The notes under the pieces: model-generated
What the model saw: only the letters and a program-made list of their open reading frames with translations
Database searches by the model: none
What the model was told of the DNA's origin: nothing
Assembly (NCBI RefSeq): GCF_009466385.1
Contig: NZ_WIAQ01000003.1
Location: 1 to 64,000 of the forward strand
Direction: 5' to 3'
Origin: Peribacillus tepidiphilus
GTDB taxonomy: Bacteria; Bacillota; Bacilli; Bacillales; DSM-1321
Length of the DNA stretch: 64,000 nt
Translations under genes and position numbers: made by a program
Shown here: positions 1-8,555 of the stretch, one piece after another
How the letters are laid out: every line of letters begins with the position of its first letter
Position numbering within the stretch: the stretch's first letter is position 1

Positions 1-159
1 CCTTTATTTAGGGATTTAGTGTCGGTGTGGTAACCTCACTATTACCTAAATTTCAGGGGGTGGCAATTTTTTTGCTCAAAAAGCCCTCTAATATAGGATT
101 TACTAACCTATTTACTATAAAAGTTTTGACAATACGAAACGAAATAGGGAAGTGGAAAT
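1..159. other. Intergenic region upstream of ftsY
   Basis: No open frame can be supported here; all three forward frames close within the first 35 bases. In Bacillus the smc gene normally ends just before ftsY, but no SMC-like C-terminus is visible in these 159 bases, so smc is either further upstream or elsewhere. Short inverted repeats are present (TTTAGG at 7-12 with CCTAAA at 45-50; GGTAA at 29-33 with TTACC at 42-46). A TTGACA at 126-131 has no -10 partner. Confidence 0.5.
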
Positions 160-1155
160 ATGAGTTTTTTTAAAAAGCTGAAAGAAAAGTTCACAGCTCA
201 AACTGATAGTGTGACTGAAAAATTCAGACAAGGCTTAACAAAAACTAGAGACTCTTTTGCAGGCAAAGTAAACGATTTAATTGCTCGCTATCGAAAAGTA
301 GATGAGGAATTTTTTGAGGAGCTTGAAGAGATTCTGATCTCAGCTGATGTTGGCTTCGATACGGTCATGCAGCTTGTTGAAGAGTTGAAAATGGAAGTGA
401 AAAGAAGAAATATTTCTGACACAATGGAAATACAATCGGTTATTTCCGAAAAGCTCGTTGAAATTTACCAAGGAGGAGAAGAAAAATCCTCAGACTTAAA
501 TATGCAAACAGACGGCTTGACTGTTATATTATTCGTCGGTGTCAACGGGGTAGGAAAAACCACTACGATTGGAAAGCTAGCCCATAAATTTAAGCAGGAA
601 GGAAAGAAGGTGATCCTTGCGGCTGGAGATACATTCCGTGCAGGAGCTATTGAGCAGCTGGAGGTTTGGGGGGACCGTGTTGGAGTTGAAGTAATCAAGC
701 AGGCTGCAGGAAGCGACCCTGCTGCAGTTATGTTTGATGCTATTCGTTCTGCCAGATCGAAAAATGCTGATGTACTTATTTGCGATACGGCTGGCCGCCT
801 GCAAAATAAAGTGAATTTGATGAAAGAGCTTGAAAAAGTAAAACGTGTTATTGAAAGAGAAGTGCCAGGGGCTCCTCATGAGGTTTTATTAGTATTAGAC
901 GCAACAACAGGTCAGAACGCACTGATTCAGGCTAAAACATTTAAGGAAGCAACAGATGTTACAGGCATCGTATTAACAAAGCTAGATGGAACAGCAAAAG
1001 GCGGGATCGTCTTAGCGATTAAGAAAGAGCTCGGAATACCAGTAAAATTCGTCGGTCTCGGTGAAAAAATGGATGATTTACAAGAATTTGATGCTGAAAA
1101 ATATGTTTATGGCCTGTTTGCCGACCTTGTTGATAAAGAGGAAACAATTGAGTAA
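160..1155 (+). CDS. ftsY: Signal recognition particle receptor FtsY
   Basis: FtsY is the SRP receptor GTPase. It docks the Ffh-ribosome complex at the membrane so that membrane proteins are inserted co-translationally. The 331-residue protein has a charged N-terminal stretch with little of the long acidic A domain of E. coli, then the N helical bundle (about 45-115) and the G domain. Visible GTPase motifs are the P-loop [10 protein letters not shown] (about 127-136), [26 protein letters not shown] and the closing [12 protein letters not shown]. Length is close to B. subtilis FtsY. The ATG follows a GGGAAGTGG stretch. Its partner gene ffh lies 446 bases downstream, after ylxM. Confidence 0.98.
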   Translation: MSFFKKLKEKFTAQTDSVTEKFRQGLTKTRDSFAGKVNDLIARYRKVDEEFFEELEEILISADVGFDTVMQLVEELKMEVKRRNISDTMEIQSVISEKLVEIYQGGEEKSSDLNMQTDGLTVILFVGVNGVGKTTTIGKLAHKFKQEGKKVILAAGDTFRAGAIEQLEVWGDRVGVEVIKQAAGSDPAAVMFDAIRSARSKNADVLICDTAGRLQNKVNLMKELEKVKRVIEREVPGAPHEVLLVLDATTGQNALIQAKTFKEATDVTGIVLTKLDGTAKGGIVLAIKKELGIPVKFVGLGEKMDDLQEFDAEKYVYGLFADLVDKEETIE

Positions 1156-1181
1156 ATGAACAAAAGTGTAAAGATAAAAAC

Positions 1182-1210
1182 TTGACAGAAAGCTATAAGA
1201 TCGGTAAACT
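1182..1210 (+). promoter_or_regulatory. Sigma-A promoter of ylxM-ffh
   Basis: TTGACA at 1182-1187 (perfect -35), a 17-base spacer, and TAAACT at 1205-1210. It lies in the 100-base gap between ftsY and ylxM, so ylxM-ffh can be transcribed independently of ftsY. Confidence 0.75.
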
Positions 1211-1255
1211 ATACAATGTAAAGGTTTTTCACTTAACACAAGGGAGGGGAGCTTT

Positions 1256-1588
1256 ATGCTTGAGAAAACGACAAGAATGAACTATTTGTATGATTTTTAT
1301 CAGTCGTTGTTAACAGAAAAGCAACAAAGCTACATGTCGCTTTATTATTTAGACGATTACTCCCTTGGAGAGATCGCCGAGGAATATGATGTTAGCCGGC
1401 AGGCGGTCTATGACAATATTAAAAGAACCGAAGCGATGCTTGAGGAATATGAAGCAAAGCTCCATTTATTTGAAAAATTTCAACAGCGCTCAAAGATTAT
1501 TTCTGAAATAAAAGAAGAACTTTTGAAGTCCTCTTCCCTCAATGCAAAGTTGGAAGAATTGCTTGAAGTGCTTGAGAAATTAGATTAG
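1256..1588 (+). CDS. ylxM: YlxM-like SRP-associated helix-turn-helix protein
   Basis: A 110-residue protein of the UPF0122/YlxM family, always found just upstream of ffh in Firmicutes. Residues about 20-62 form a sigma-70 region-4-like helix-turn-helix ([20 protein letters not shown]), followed by a charged helical tail rich in Leu and Glu. The family is thought to modulate SRP function; streptococcal homologues affect SRP GTPase activity, but the exact role is unsettled. A strong ribosome-binding site (AAGGGAGGGG) precedes the ATG. The stop is 12 bases from ffh, so the two are co-transcribed and probably co-translated. Confidence 0.95.
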   Translation: MLEKTTRMNYLYDFYQSLLTEKQQSYMSLYYLDDYSLGEIAEEYDVSRQAVYDNIKRTEAMLEEYEAKLHLFEKFQQRSKIISEIKEELLKSSSLNAKLEELLEVLEKLD

Positions 1589-1600
1589 GAGGCGGCAAGT

Positions 1601-2941
1601 ATGGCATTTGAAGGATTAGCCGACCGACTGCAAAATACCATTCAAAAAATTCGCGGCAAAGGAAAAGTAACTGAAGCCGACGTCAAAGACATGATGAGAG
1701 AAGTACGACTTGCACTTCTCGAAGCGGACGTTAACTTCAAAGTCGTGAAAGATTTTGTAAAGCGTGTCCATGAACGCGCGGTAGGTCAGGAAGTGCTTAA
1801 AAGCTTAACCCCTGGTCAACAGGTTATCAAGGTTGTAAAAGAAGAACTGACACAATTAATGGGCGGAGAGCAAAGCAAAATTGCTGTTGCGAACCGACCG
1901 CCGACTGTCATCATGATGGTTGGTCTGCAAGGTGCCGGTAAAACAACAACGACAGGAAAACTTGCAAACCTTCTTCGAAAAAAATACAACCGTAAGCCAT
2001 TGCTAGTTGCAGCGGATATTTATCGTCCGGCAGCGATTAAACAGCTTGAAACACTCGGTAAGCAATTGGATATGCCTGTATTCTCTTTAGGTGATCAGGT
2101 AAGTCCAGTTGAAATTGCCAAGCAAGCAATCCAAAAAGCCAAAGAAGAGCATCGTGATTATGTGCTAATTGACACAGCAGGTCGTTTGCACGTAGATGAA
2201 GCTTTAATGGACGAGTTAAAAGATATTAAAGAGCTAACAAAGCCCGACGAGATCTTTCTTGTGGTAGATGCTATGACAGGCCAGGATGCGGTAAATGTTG
2301 CACAAAGCTTCAACGAACAGCTTGGATTAACAGGAGTTATTCTTACGAAGCTTGATGGCGACACTCGAGGCGGTGCTGCGTTATCCATACGCTCCGTTAC
2401 GAATACACCGATTAAGTTTGTAGGTATGGGTGAAAAAATGGATGCTTTAGAGCCATTCCACCCTGAACGAATGGCTTCAAGAATTCTCGGTATGGGTGAT
2501 GTGCTTACTTTAATCGAAAAAGCACAAGCGAATGTAGATGAAGAAAAAGCAAAAGAGCTTGAACAAAAGCTCCGTACGCTTTCCTTTACATTTGATGACT
2601 TTTTAGACCAACTTAGTCAAGTAAGGAAAATGGGTCCATTGGATGAGATCTTAAAAATGCTTCCGGGCGCTAACAAAATTAAAGGATTGAATAACATTTC
2701 AATCGATGACAAACAAATCGGTCACGTTGAAGCCATTATTCGTTCCATGACAAAGGAAGAAAAGACTCATCCAGAAATCATCAATGCCAGTCGCAGAAAA
2801 AGGATTGCAAAAGGAAGTGGAACTTCTGTACAGGAAGTAAACAGACTCCTAAAGCAATTTGAAGAAATGAAAAAAATGATGAAACAAATGACAAACATGC
2901 AAAAAGGAAAGAAAAAAGGCTTCAAATTCCCTTTTATGTAA
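1601..2941 (+). CDS. ffh: Signal recognition particle protein Ffh (SRP54)
   Basis: The 446-residue GTPase subunit of SRP binds signal peptides and 4.5S/6S scRNA and pairs with FtsY. It has an N domain (1-about 90), a G domain with P-loop GLQGAGKTTTTGKL (about 108-121), DTAGR, TKLDGDTRGG and GMGEKMDALEPF, then the Met-rich M domain from about 295. The M domain includes the RNA-binding stretch RRKRIAKGSGTSVQEVNRLL and ends in a run of Met and Lys residues. The ribosome-binding site is TAGGAGGCGG, 7 bases before the ATG. Length matches B. subtilis Ffh. The scRNA gene itself is not in this window. Confidence 0.98.
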   Translation: MAFEGLADRLQNTIQKIRGKGKVTEADVKDMMREVRLALLEADVNFKVVKDFVKRVHERAVGQEVLKSLTPGQQVIKVVKEELTQLMGGEQSKIAVANRPPTVIMMVGLQGAGKTTTTGKLANLLRKKYNRKPLLVAADIYRPAAIKQLETLGKQLDMPVFSLGDQVSPVEIAKQAIQKAKEEHRDYVLIDTAGRLHVDEALMDELKDIKELTKPDEIFLVVDAMTGQDAVNVAQSFNEQLGLTGVILTKLDGDTRGGAALSIRSVTNTPIKFVGMGEKMDALEPFHPERMASRILGMGDVLTLIEKAQANVDEEKAKELEQKLRTLSFTFDDFLDQLSQVRKMGPLDEILKMLPGANKIKGLNNISIDDKQIGHVEAIIRSMTKEEKTHPEIINASRRKRIAKGSGTSVQEVNRLLKQFEEMKKMMKQMTNMQKGKKKGFKFPFM

Positions 2942-3002
2942 GAAAAGCGGAATTGCAAAAGTAAAGGTAATCCATTAATTTTATACTGTTAAGAAAAAAA
3001 CC

Positions 3003-3344
<342 letters not shown>

Positions 3345-3355
3345 TATCATTTGCT

Positions 3356-3586
3356 ATGAAAGAATTAATTGAAAGTATTGTAACGGCACTTGTTGATCAT
3401 CCTGAAGATGTTGAAGTAACATCCAAGGAAGAAGAGAACCGTATTACGTATTACTTGTCTGTTAATAAAGAGGACATGGGAAAAGTAATCGGTAAACAAG
3501 GTCGAGTAGCTAAGGCGATTCGCACTGTAGTATATGCAGCAGGATCATCACAGCAAAAGAAAATCTATTTGGAGATTTCCGAATAA
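3356..3586 (+). CDS. khpA: KH-domain RNA-binding protein KhpA (YlqC)
   Basis: A 76-residue single KH-domain protein with the GxxG RNA-binding loop in KVIGKQGRVAKAIRTVV. In other Firmicutes KhpA pairs with KhpB (Jag) to bind RNA and influence cell division and elongation; that partner is not in the window. The ATG is 11 bases after the rpsP stop and has no recognisable ribosome-binding site (upstream bases are AT-rich), so translation is probably coupled to rpsP. No alternative in-frame start with a better site is visible. A terminator follows immediately. Confidence 0.93.
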   Translation: MKELIESIVTALVDHPEDVEVTSKEEENRITYYLSVNKEDMGKVIGKQGRVAKAIRTVVYAAGSSQQKKIYLEISE

Positions 3587-3612
3587 GGGAGGGCTAAAAA
3601 CCCTCCTTTTTT
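3585..3612 (+). terminator. Intrinsic terminator after khpA
   Basis: GGAGGG (3588-3593) pairs with CCCTCC (3601-3606) across a 7-base loop. The stem extends by A/U pairs into the TTTTTT run. It separates rpsP-khpA from ylqD-rimM-trmD. Confidence 0.85.
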
Positions 3613-3721
3613 GGTATAAATTAATGTATAGCTGCTCATAAGTTCTTTCATAATATACATATCTATTATGTCACAATATTGAATAATCCCGCTTAATTAT
3701 AGAAAACAGGGAGGTGCTGGA

Positions 3722-4108
3722 ATGAAGATTCTGCAAACTGTTGTTGTGAATCAAGTGTTAACCGAAACCAGCAAGAATCAGCTCCTGCAAAAGTATAAAA
3801 TGAAGCAAATTCAATTTCAAAAAGAGATTGACCAATTGAAATTTGAATTGAAGAAGCTTGAAAAAACAAAGAAATTCCAACCAGCCAGTTTAAAATCCCA
3901 TTTTGAAAAAGAAGTGAATAATAGACAGGAAAAGATAAAGCTACTCGAATTCCAGATTGAACAGCTTGAAATTTTACCAGTTGGAAGTGAATTAAAGGAA
4001 CGAGAAGTACAGGCTCTAGTAGACGTAGAAATTGGAGCTAATTGGGATGAACTGATCCAAACAAGGACAATAGTTGTTAAAGACGGAATCGTTGATGATA
4101 TTAGGTAG
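3722..4108 (+). CDS. ylqD: YlqD family protein
   Basis: A 128-residue soluble protein matching B. subtilis YlqD in length and position between khpA and rimM. It starts [15 protein letters not shown]. From about residue 25 to 85 it is a predicted coiled coil (Lys/Glu/Leu heptads), ending in a short beta-like module ([21 protein letters not shown]). The function is unknown; its position among ribosome-maturation genes only hints at a translation-related role. The ATG follows GGGAGGTG. A small insertion sits between this stop and rimM (85 bases). Confidence 0.9.
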   Translation: MKILQTVVVNQVLTETSKNQLLQKYKMKQIQFQKEIDQLKFELKKLEKTKKFQPASLKSHFEKEVNNRQEKIKLLEFQIEQLEILPVGSELKEREVQALVDVEIGANWDELIQTRTIVVKDGIVDDIR

Positions 4109-4193
4109 ATCGTTTTTAAAACAATGTAATAAACCTTTTCCCTCGCATTTAACTACTAGCAGTTTGAAAAAGGACATTCATAGAGGTGAGAGT

Positions 4194-4712
4194 ATGGAAA
4201 AATGGTTTAATGTCGGAAAAATCGTCAATACACATGGGATCAAAGGTGAGGTCAGAGTTATATCGAAGACGGATTTTGCTGATGAAAGATATAAGCCAGG
4301 AAATAAATTGTTTCTTTTTCGGAAGAATGATACGGAACCGCTTGAACTAACCGTCGCTTCACATCGACAACATAAAAATTTCGATCTTCTTACATTTGAA
4401 GGATATACAAATGTAAATCAAGTGGAGCCATTCAAAGAAGGTATTCTGAAAATTCCAGAGTCCTTTCTAACGGAGCTTGATGAAGGTGAATATTATTTTC
4501 ATGAAATTATAGGCTGCAGCGTCTTCACGACAGAGGGTGAAGAGATTGGGGCAATACGTGAAATCTTAACTCCTGGTGCAAATGATGTATGGGTGGTTAA
4601 AGGAAAAAACGGAAAAGAAATCTTGATTCCTTATATTGATGATGTTGTGAAGGAAGTCGATGTTAAAAATAAAAAAATCCTGATCCATCCAATGGAAGGG
4701 CTGTTGTCATGA
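4194..4712 (+). CDS. rimM: 16S rRNA processing protein RimM
   Basis: RimM helps assemble the 30S head by binding S19 and unprocessed 16S rRNA. The 172-residue protein starts [20 protein letters not shown], the family's N-terminal beta-barrel signature, and ends with the PRC-barrel domain ([36 protein letters not shown]). An in-frame ATG 120 bases upstream would add residues unlike the family; ATG 4194 has AGAGGTGAGAG before it. The stop overlaps the trmD start (ATGA), indicating translational coupling. Confidence 0.97.
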   Translation: MEKWFNVGKIVNTHGIKGEVRVISKTDFADERYKPGNKLFLFRKNDTEPLELTVASHRQHKNFDLLTFEGYTNVNQVEPFKEGILKIPESFLTELDEGEYYFHEIIGCSVFTTEGEEIGAIREILTPGANDVWVVKGKNGKEILIPYIDDVVKEVDVKNKKILIHPMEGLLS

Positions 4713-5443
4713 AAATTGATATTTTAACGCTTTTTCCTGAAATGTTTCATGGCGTTCTCGGTTCCTCTATTTTAAAAAAAGCAGAGGAAAAAGAAGCTGT
4801 AAGCTATGAAGTCCATAATTTCAGAGAATTCTCGGATTCCAAGCACGGACAAGTCGATGACTATCCATACGGCGGAGGAGCAGGTATGGTGTTGAAAGCC
4901 CAACCAATCTTTGACGCTGTTGAGCATTTGGCAAAAAACAAAGATAAACCCCCAAGAGTGATCTTAATGTGTCCACAAGGTGAACGATATACGCAAAAAA
5001 AAGCCGAAGAATTAGCTGAAGAGGAACACTTAATATTCATTTGCGGACACTATGAAGGATACGATGAAAGAATTAGACAACACCTGGTGACTGATGAGAT
5101 TTCGATAGGTGATTTCGTATTAACAGGTGGAGAGCTAGGAGCGATGGTCGTAGTGGACAGTGTGGTCCGACTGCTGCCTGGTGTTTTAGGAAATGAAGAA
5201 TCACCTAAAAAGGATTCCTATTCTTCTGGACTATTAGAACATCCTCATTACACACGACCAGCAGACTTTAGAGGCTGGAAGGTACCGGATATCCTGTTAT
5301 CGGGAGACCATAAAAAAATAGAAGAGTGGAGAATCAAAGAGTCTTTGAGAAGAACCTGGAAAAGAAGGCCGGATCTTTTAGAAGTCTATCCACTTACGGA
5401 AACAGAAAAAAAATACTTGGAAGAGATAAAAAAAGAAGATTAA
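4709..5443 (+). CDS. trmD: tRNA (guanine-37-N1)-methyltransferase TrmD
   Basis: TrmD methylates G37 next to the anticodon using S-adenosylmethionine, which prevents +1 frameshifting. The 244-residue protein has the SPOUT trefoil-knot motifs [10 protein letters not shown] and [14 protein letters not shown] and the C-terminal tRNA-binding domain ([12 protein letters not shown]). Its ATG overlaps the rimM stop by 4 bases. A promoter for rplS starts within a few bases of its stop. Confidence 0.98.
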   Translation: MKIDILTLFPEMFHGVLGSSILKKAEEKEAVSYEVHNFREFSDSKHGQVDDYPYGGGAGMVLKAQPIFDAVEHLAKNKDKPPRVILMCPQGERYTQKKAEELAEEEHLIFICGHYEGYDERIRQHLVTDEISIGDFVLTGGELGAMVVVDSVVRLLPGVLGNEESPKKDSYSSGLLEHPHYTRPADFRGWKVPDILLSGDHKKIEEWRIKESLRRTWKRRPDLLEVYPLTETEKKYLEEIKKED

Positions 5444-5446
5444 ATA

Positions 5447-5475
5447 TTGCATGTTATCATTGATTATGCTATGAT
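5447..5475 (+). promoter_or_regulatory. Sigma-A promoter of rplS
   Basis: TTGCAT at 5447-5452, a 17-base spacer and TATGAT at 5470-5475, with a TGc extended -10 element (5467-5469). It gives rplS its own transcript starting about 95 bases before the gene. Confidence 0.75.
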
Positions 5476-5511
5476 AATTTTTGTGACTTAGGACACTATC
5501 CTGGTCTTGAT

Positions 5512-5566
5512 AACAATGTTCCGCTGCAACTTATTAATGATTTTGCAAGAGCATTTGTGGGAGGAG
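5512..5566 (+). ncRNA. Candidate L19 leader (autoregulatory mRNA structure)
   Basis: A nested hairpin lies directly before rplS: CAATG (5514-5518) with CATTTG (5552-5557), GC with GC, and TGCAA (5525-5529) with TTGCA (5543-5547). The 3' arm runs straight into the ribosome-binding site (GTGGGAGGAG). This position, and the GCATTTGTGGGAGG tail, resemble the L19 leader known in Firmicutes, where L19 is thought to repress its own translation. Assignment is from memory of that family and was not searched. Confidence 0.6.
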
Positions 5567-5575
5567 TTGAAAACG

Positions 5576-5920
5576 ATGCAAAAACTTATTGAAGAAATTA
5601 CGAAAGATCAATTACGTACAGATCTTCCTTCTTTCCGCCCTGGTGACACTGTTCGTGTTCACGTTAAGGTTATCGAGGGATCTCGTGAGCGTATCCAGGT
5701 GTTTGAAGGTGTTGTAATCAAGCGTCGTGGTGGTGGAATTAGCGAAACATTTACAGTTCGTAAGGTATCTTACGGCGTAGGTGTTGAACGTACATTCCCT
5801 TTACACACACCGAAAATTGCGAGCATTGAAGTTGTACGCCGCGGTAAAGTACGCCGTGCGAAGCTATACTATCTGCGCAATCTTCGCGGTAAAGCAGCTC
5901 GTATTAAAGAGATTCGCTAA
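5576..5920 (+). CDS. rplS: 50S ribosomal protein L19
   Basis: L19 sits at the 30S-50S interface. The 114-residue protein starts [20 protein letters not shown] and carries the [25 protein letters not shown] and [18 protein letters not shown] signatures. An in-frame ATG 69 bases upstream is rejected because GGGAGGAG stands 9 bases before ATG 5576. The gene has its own promoter, structured leader and terminator, so it is a self-contained unit. Confidence 0.98.
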   Translation: MQKLIEEITKDQLRTDLPSFRPGDTVRVHVKVIEGSRERIQVFEGVVIKRRGGGISETFTVRKVSYGVGVERTFPLHTPKIASIEVVRRGKVRRAKLYYLRNLRGKAARIKEIR

Positions 5921-5962
5921 TTTAGTCCATACAAAGACTTGTGTGGAAATGAAACAAAATGC

Positions 5963-5995
5963 AAAAAAGGAGCTTGTATATCAAGCTCCTTTTTT
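5963..5995 (+). terminator. Intrinsic terminator after rplS
   Basis: A 14-bp perfect stem, AAAAAAGGAGCTTG (5963-5976) with CAAGCTCCTTTTTT (5982-5995), around a 5-base loop. The A/T tails could allow bidirectional use, but no gene is on the other strand. Confidence 0.92.
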
Positions 5996-6123
5996 AGTAG
6001 ACCTTTACATAGTTTATTTTTTGGAGATTTCATTGTGTTATTTTAGTTTCATTCGGTATATTTAATCTGTATTAGGTTATGGGTTATTAAAAAACTATAT
6101 GCTCTCGCTGGTGGTGGATAAAA

Positions 6124-6675
6124 ATGACAAAACAAAAGAGTGAAACATGGGAGTGGTTAAAAGCCTTAATGATTGCCGTATTATTGGCGGCGCTAATCCG
6201 TTATTTCCTATTTGCCCCGATTGTAGTTGATGGACTTTCTATGATGCCTACTCTTCATGACCAAGATCGAATGATTGTGAACAAAATTGGCTACACTTTA
6301 GGTGAGCCAAAAAGATTCGACATTATCGTTTTTCATGCACCTGAAAACAAAGATTATATCAAACGTGTGATTGGTCTGCCTGGAGATAAGATCGAGTACA
6401 AAAATGATACGTTATATATTAATGGAAAGGCTTATAAAGAGCCTTATCTAGACGAATACAAGAAAAAGGTCATTGACGGACCGTTAACTGAACCATTCAC
6501 ACTAAAAGAAATTATTGGGGAAGAAAGAGTTCCAGAAGGACACTTATTTGTAATGGGTGACAACCGGAGATTCAGTAAAGATAGCCGTCATATCGGTGTC
6601 ATTCCAATGGAAAAGGTTCTTGGAAAAACAAGTATTGTGTACTGGCCTGTAGAAGATATTCGCATTGTAAAGTAA
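6124..6675 (+). CDS. lepB: Type I signal peptidase
   Basis: Membrane-anchored serine protease that cleaves secretory signal peptides outside the membrane. The 183-residue protein has one N-terminal membrane segment (about 12-32) and then the catalytic Ser39 in GLSMMPTL and catalytic Lys80 in YIKRVIGLPGD. The family box GDNR follows, at about 145-148. Residues at the end (IGVIPMEKVLGKTSIVYWP) match region E. In B. subtilis a sip-type peptidase also sits near rbgA in some relatives. Bacilli usually carry several paralogues, so the choice of sip letter is not made. Confidence 0.95.
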   Translation: MTKQKSETWEWLKALMIAVLLAALIRYFLFAPIVVDGLSMMPTLHDQDRMIVNKIGYTLGEPKRFDIIVFHAPENKDYIKRVIGLPGDKIEYKNDTLYINGKAYKEPYLDEYKKKVIDGPLTEPFTLKEIIGEERVPEGHLFVMGDNRRFSKDSRHIGVIPMEKVLGKTSIVYWPVEDIRIVK

Positions 6676-6761
6676 GAGGGCTGAACAGTTGTCTCACTTT
6701 TAGGGTGTAATGAATGAAATGTGAAAATGGAAAACCCACTTTTTTAGGAAGGTAGATACTA

Positions 6762-7619
6762 GTGACAATCCAATGGTTTCCTGGCCATATGGCTAAAGCA
6801 AGAAGAGAAGTTACTGAAAAACTAAAGCTAATTGACATTATCTATGAATTAGTGGATGCAAGAATTCCGCTTTCATCAAGAAATCCGATGATTGACGAAA
6901 TCATCCAGCATAAACCACGCCTAATTTTATTGAATAAGGCAGATCTGGCTGATCCAGAAAAAACGAAGGAATGGATTGACTATTTTTCATCGCAAGGACA
7001 TAAGGCAATAGCCATTAATTCCCAAGCGGGAAGCGGGTTGCATCAAATCACCTCCACTTCTAAAGAAATTTTGCGTGAAAAGCTAGAAAAAATGAAGTCA
7101 AAAGGTATAAAGCCTCGAGCAATACGAGCGATGATCGTAGGAATTCCAAATGTAGGAAAGTCAACCTTTATTAATCGTCTAGCTAAAAAGAATATTGCTA
7201 AGACAGGAAACACTCCTGGAGTGACTAAAGCACAGCAATGGATCAAAGTCGGAAAAGAGCTAGAGTTATTAGACACCCCAGGAATTCTATGGCCAAAGTT
7301 TGAAGACCAAGAAGTAGGCTTAAAGCTAGCCTTAACGGGTGCCATAAAGGATACGTTGTTAAATCTTCAGGACATAGCTGTATACGGTCTTCGTTTTTTA
7401 GAAAATGAATATCCTGAGCGTTTAAAGGAACGTTATCAATTAACAGACATTCCAGAAAACATAGTTGAACTTTTTGATGAAATTGGAACAAAAAGAGGTT
7501 GCTTAACCGGAGGTGGAATTGTCGATTACGACAAGACAGCCGAATTGATTGTTAGAGAAATCCGCTCAGAAAAGCTTGGCAGATTAACATTTGACAGACC
7601 GATTAAAACGATTGATTAG
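6762..7619 (+). CDS. rbgA: Ribosome biogenesis GTPase RbgA (YlqF)
   Basis: RbgA is an essential GTPase for late 50S assembly in B. subtilis. The 285-residue protein is circularly permuted as in the YlqF/YawG family: the G4 motif NKAD (about 58-61) precedes G1 GIPNVGKST (about 127-135), the G2-region threonine in NTPGVTK, and G3 DTPGI. The C-terminal ANTAR-like RNA-binding helices follow. It starts at GTG 6762 after an AGGAAGG ribosome-binding site, reading [16 protein letters not shown], the invariant family start. Confidence 0.97.
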   Translation: MTIQWFPGHMAKARREVTEKLKLIDIIYELVDARIPLSSRNPMIDEIIQHKPRLILLNKADLADPEKTKEWIDYFSSQGHKAIAINSQAGSGLHQITSTSKEILREKLEKMKSKGIKPRAIRAMIVGIPNVGKSTFINRLAKKNIAKTGNTPGVTKAQQWIKVGKELELLDTPGILWPKFEDQEVGLKLALTGAIKDTLLNLQDIAVYGLRFLENEYPERLKERYQLTDIPENIVELFDEIGTKRGCLTGGGIVDYDKTAELIVREIRSEKLGRLTFDRPIKTID

Positions 7620-7673
7620 TGGTCCAATACATGTATAGAGACAAAAAATTAAGTTTGTTTTCGTAACAAAATT

Positions 7674-7736
7674 AAAGCCTTAATGAAAATGGAGTGTAGT
7701 AGATGATCACTCCATTCATTTTAGGCTTTATTTTTT
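7674..7736 (+). terminator. Long intrinsic terminator after rbgA
   Basis: AAAGCCT (7674-7680) pairs with AGGCTTT, and AATGAAAATGGAGTG with CACTCCATTCATTTT, as one long imperfect stem with an 11-base loop, followed by ATTTTTT. It separates rbgA from rnhB. Confidence 0.9.
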
Positions 7737-7781
7737 GTAAAAAGAACCGATAAAAAATTTAGCGAGTTGGAAGGTACAAAA

Positions 7782-8555
7782 ATGAAACAAAGAAGTATAA
7801 AAGAGATACAGTCTATGTTAAAAGATGTGACTCATCCCGACCATCCTTTTCTTCAGGAGTGTCGTTCTGATTCAAGAAAAGGTGTCGTGTCATTGTTGAA
7901 TAAATGGGAAAAAGAAATGGAAAAAAAGCAAGAGCTTCAATTACAGTGGCTAAATATGAACAAGTACGAAAATGAATTAAGAAAACAAGGCTTCCGATAC
8001 ATAGCAGGGATCGATGAAGTGGGTCGTGGACCTTTAGCTGGACCAGTTGTGGCTGCAGCAGTCATTTTACCTTTAGATTTCTATTTACCAGGACTGAATG
8101 ATTCAAAAAAAATCTCTGAAAAAAAACGCGAAGAGTTTTATGAAGCTATCGTTCAACAAGCGATTTCCTATGGAATTGGAATCATTAATAATGAAGAGAT
8201 AGATGAAGTAAATATTTATGAGGCTACAAAAAAGGCCATGTATCAAGCTATCAAACACTTAACTGTAAATCCTGATTATCTTCTAATTGATGCTATGAAA
8301 CTAGAAACTCCGTACCCACAAGAATCCATTATTAAAGGAGATTCAAAAAGTGTGTCCATTTCTGCAGCATCGATTCTCGCGAAAGTAACCAGGGACCGAA
8401 TGATGAAGGAGTATGCACTTCAATATCCCCAATATGGGTTTGAAAAAAATATGGGCTATGGAACGAAAGATCATTTACAGGCATTAAGTGCCTATGGAGT
8501 TTCACCTTTGCACAGAAAGAGCTTTGCTCCTATTAAGGATATGATACATGAATAA
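7782..8555 (+). CDS. rnhB: Ribonuclease HII
   Basis: RNase HII cuts RNA in RNA-DNA hybrids, including single misinserted ribonucleotides. The 257-residue protein has the Firmicute N-terminal extension (1-about 70) and then the catalytic core: [17 protein letters not shown] holds the active-site Asp78 and Glu79, with further acidic residues in LIDAMKL. A TTG 15 bases upstream is in frame, but GGAAGGT lies just before ATG 7782, which gives the expected family length. Confidence 0.97.
   Translation: MKQRSIKEIQSMLKDVTHPDHPFLQECRSDSRKGVVSLLNKWEKEMEKKQELQLQWLNMNKYENELRKQGFRYIAGIDEVGRGPLAGPVVAAAVILPLDFYLPGLNDSKKISEKKREEFYEAIVQQAISYGIGIINNEEIDEVNIYEATKKAMYQAIKHLTVNPDYLLIDAMKLETPYPQESIIKGDSKSVSISAASILAKVTRDRMMKEYALQYPQYGFEKNMGYGTKDHLQALSAYGVSPLHRKSFAPIKDMIHE

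Noticed and set aside
126-131. TTGACA before ftsY as a promoter
   Set aside because: No -10 hexamer occurs 16-18 bases downstream; the expected place is the ribosome-binding site itself.
5781-6065. Open frame overlapping the end of rplS and its terminator
   Set aside because: It is out of frame with rplS, runs through the terminator hairpin, and has no ribosome-binding site.
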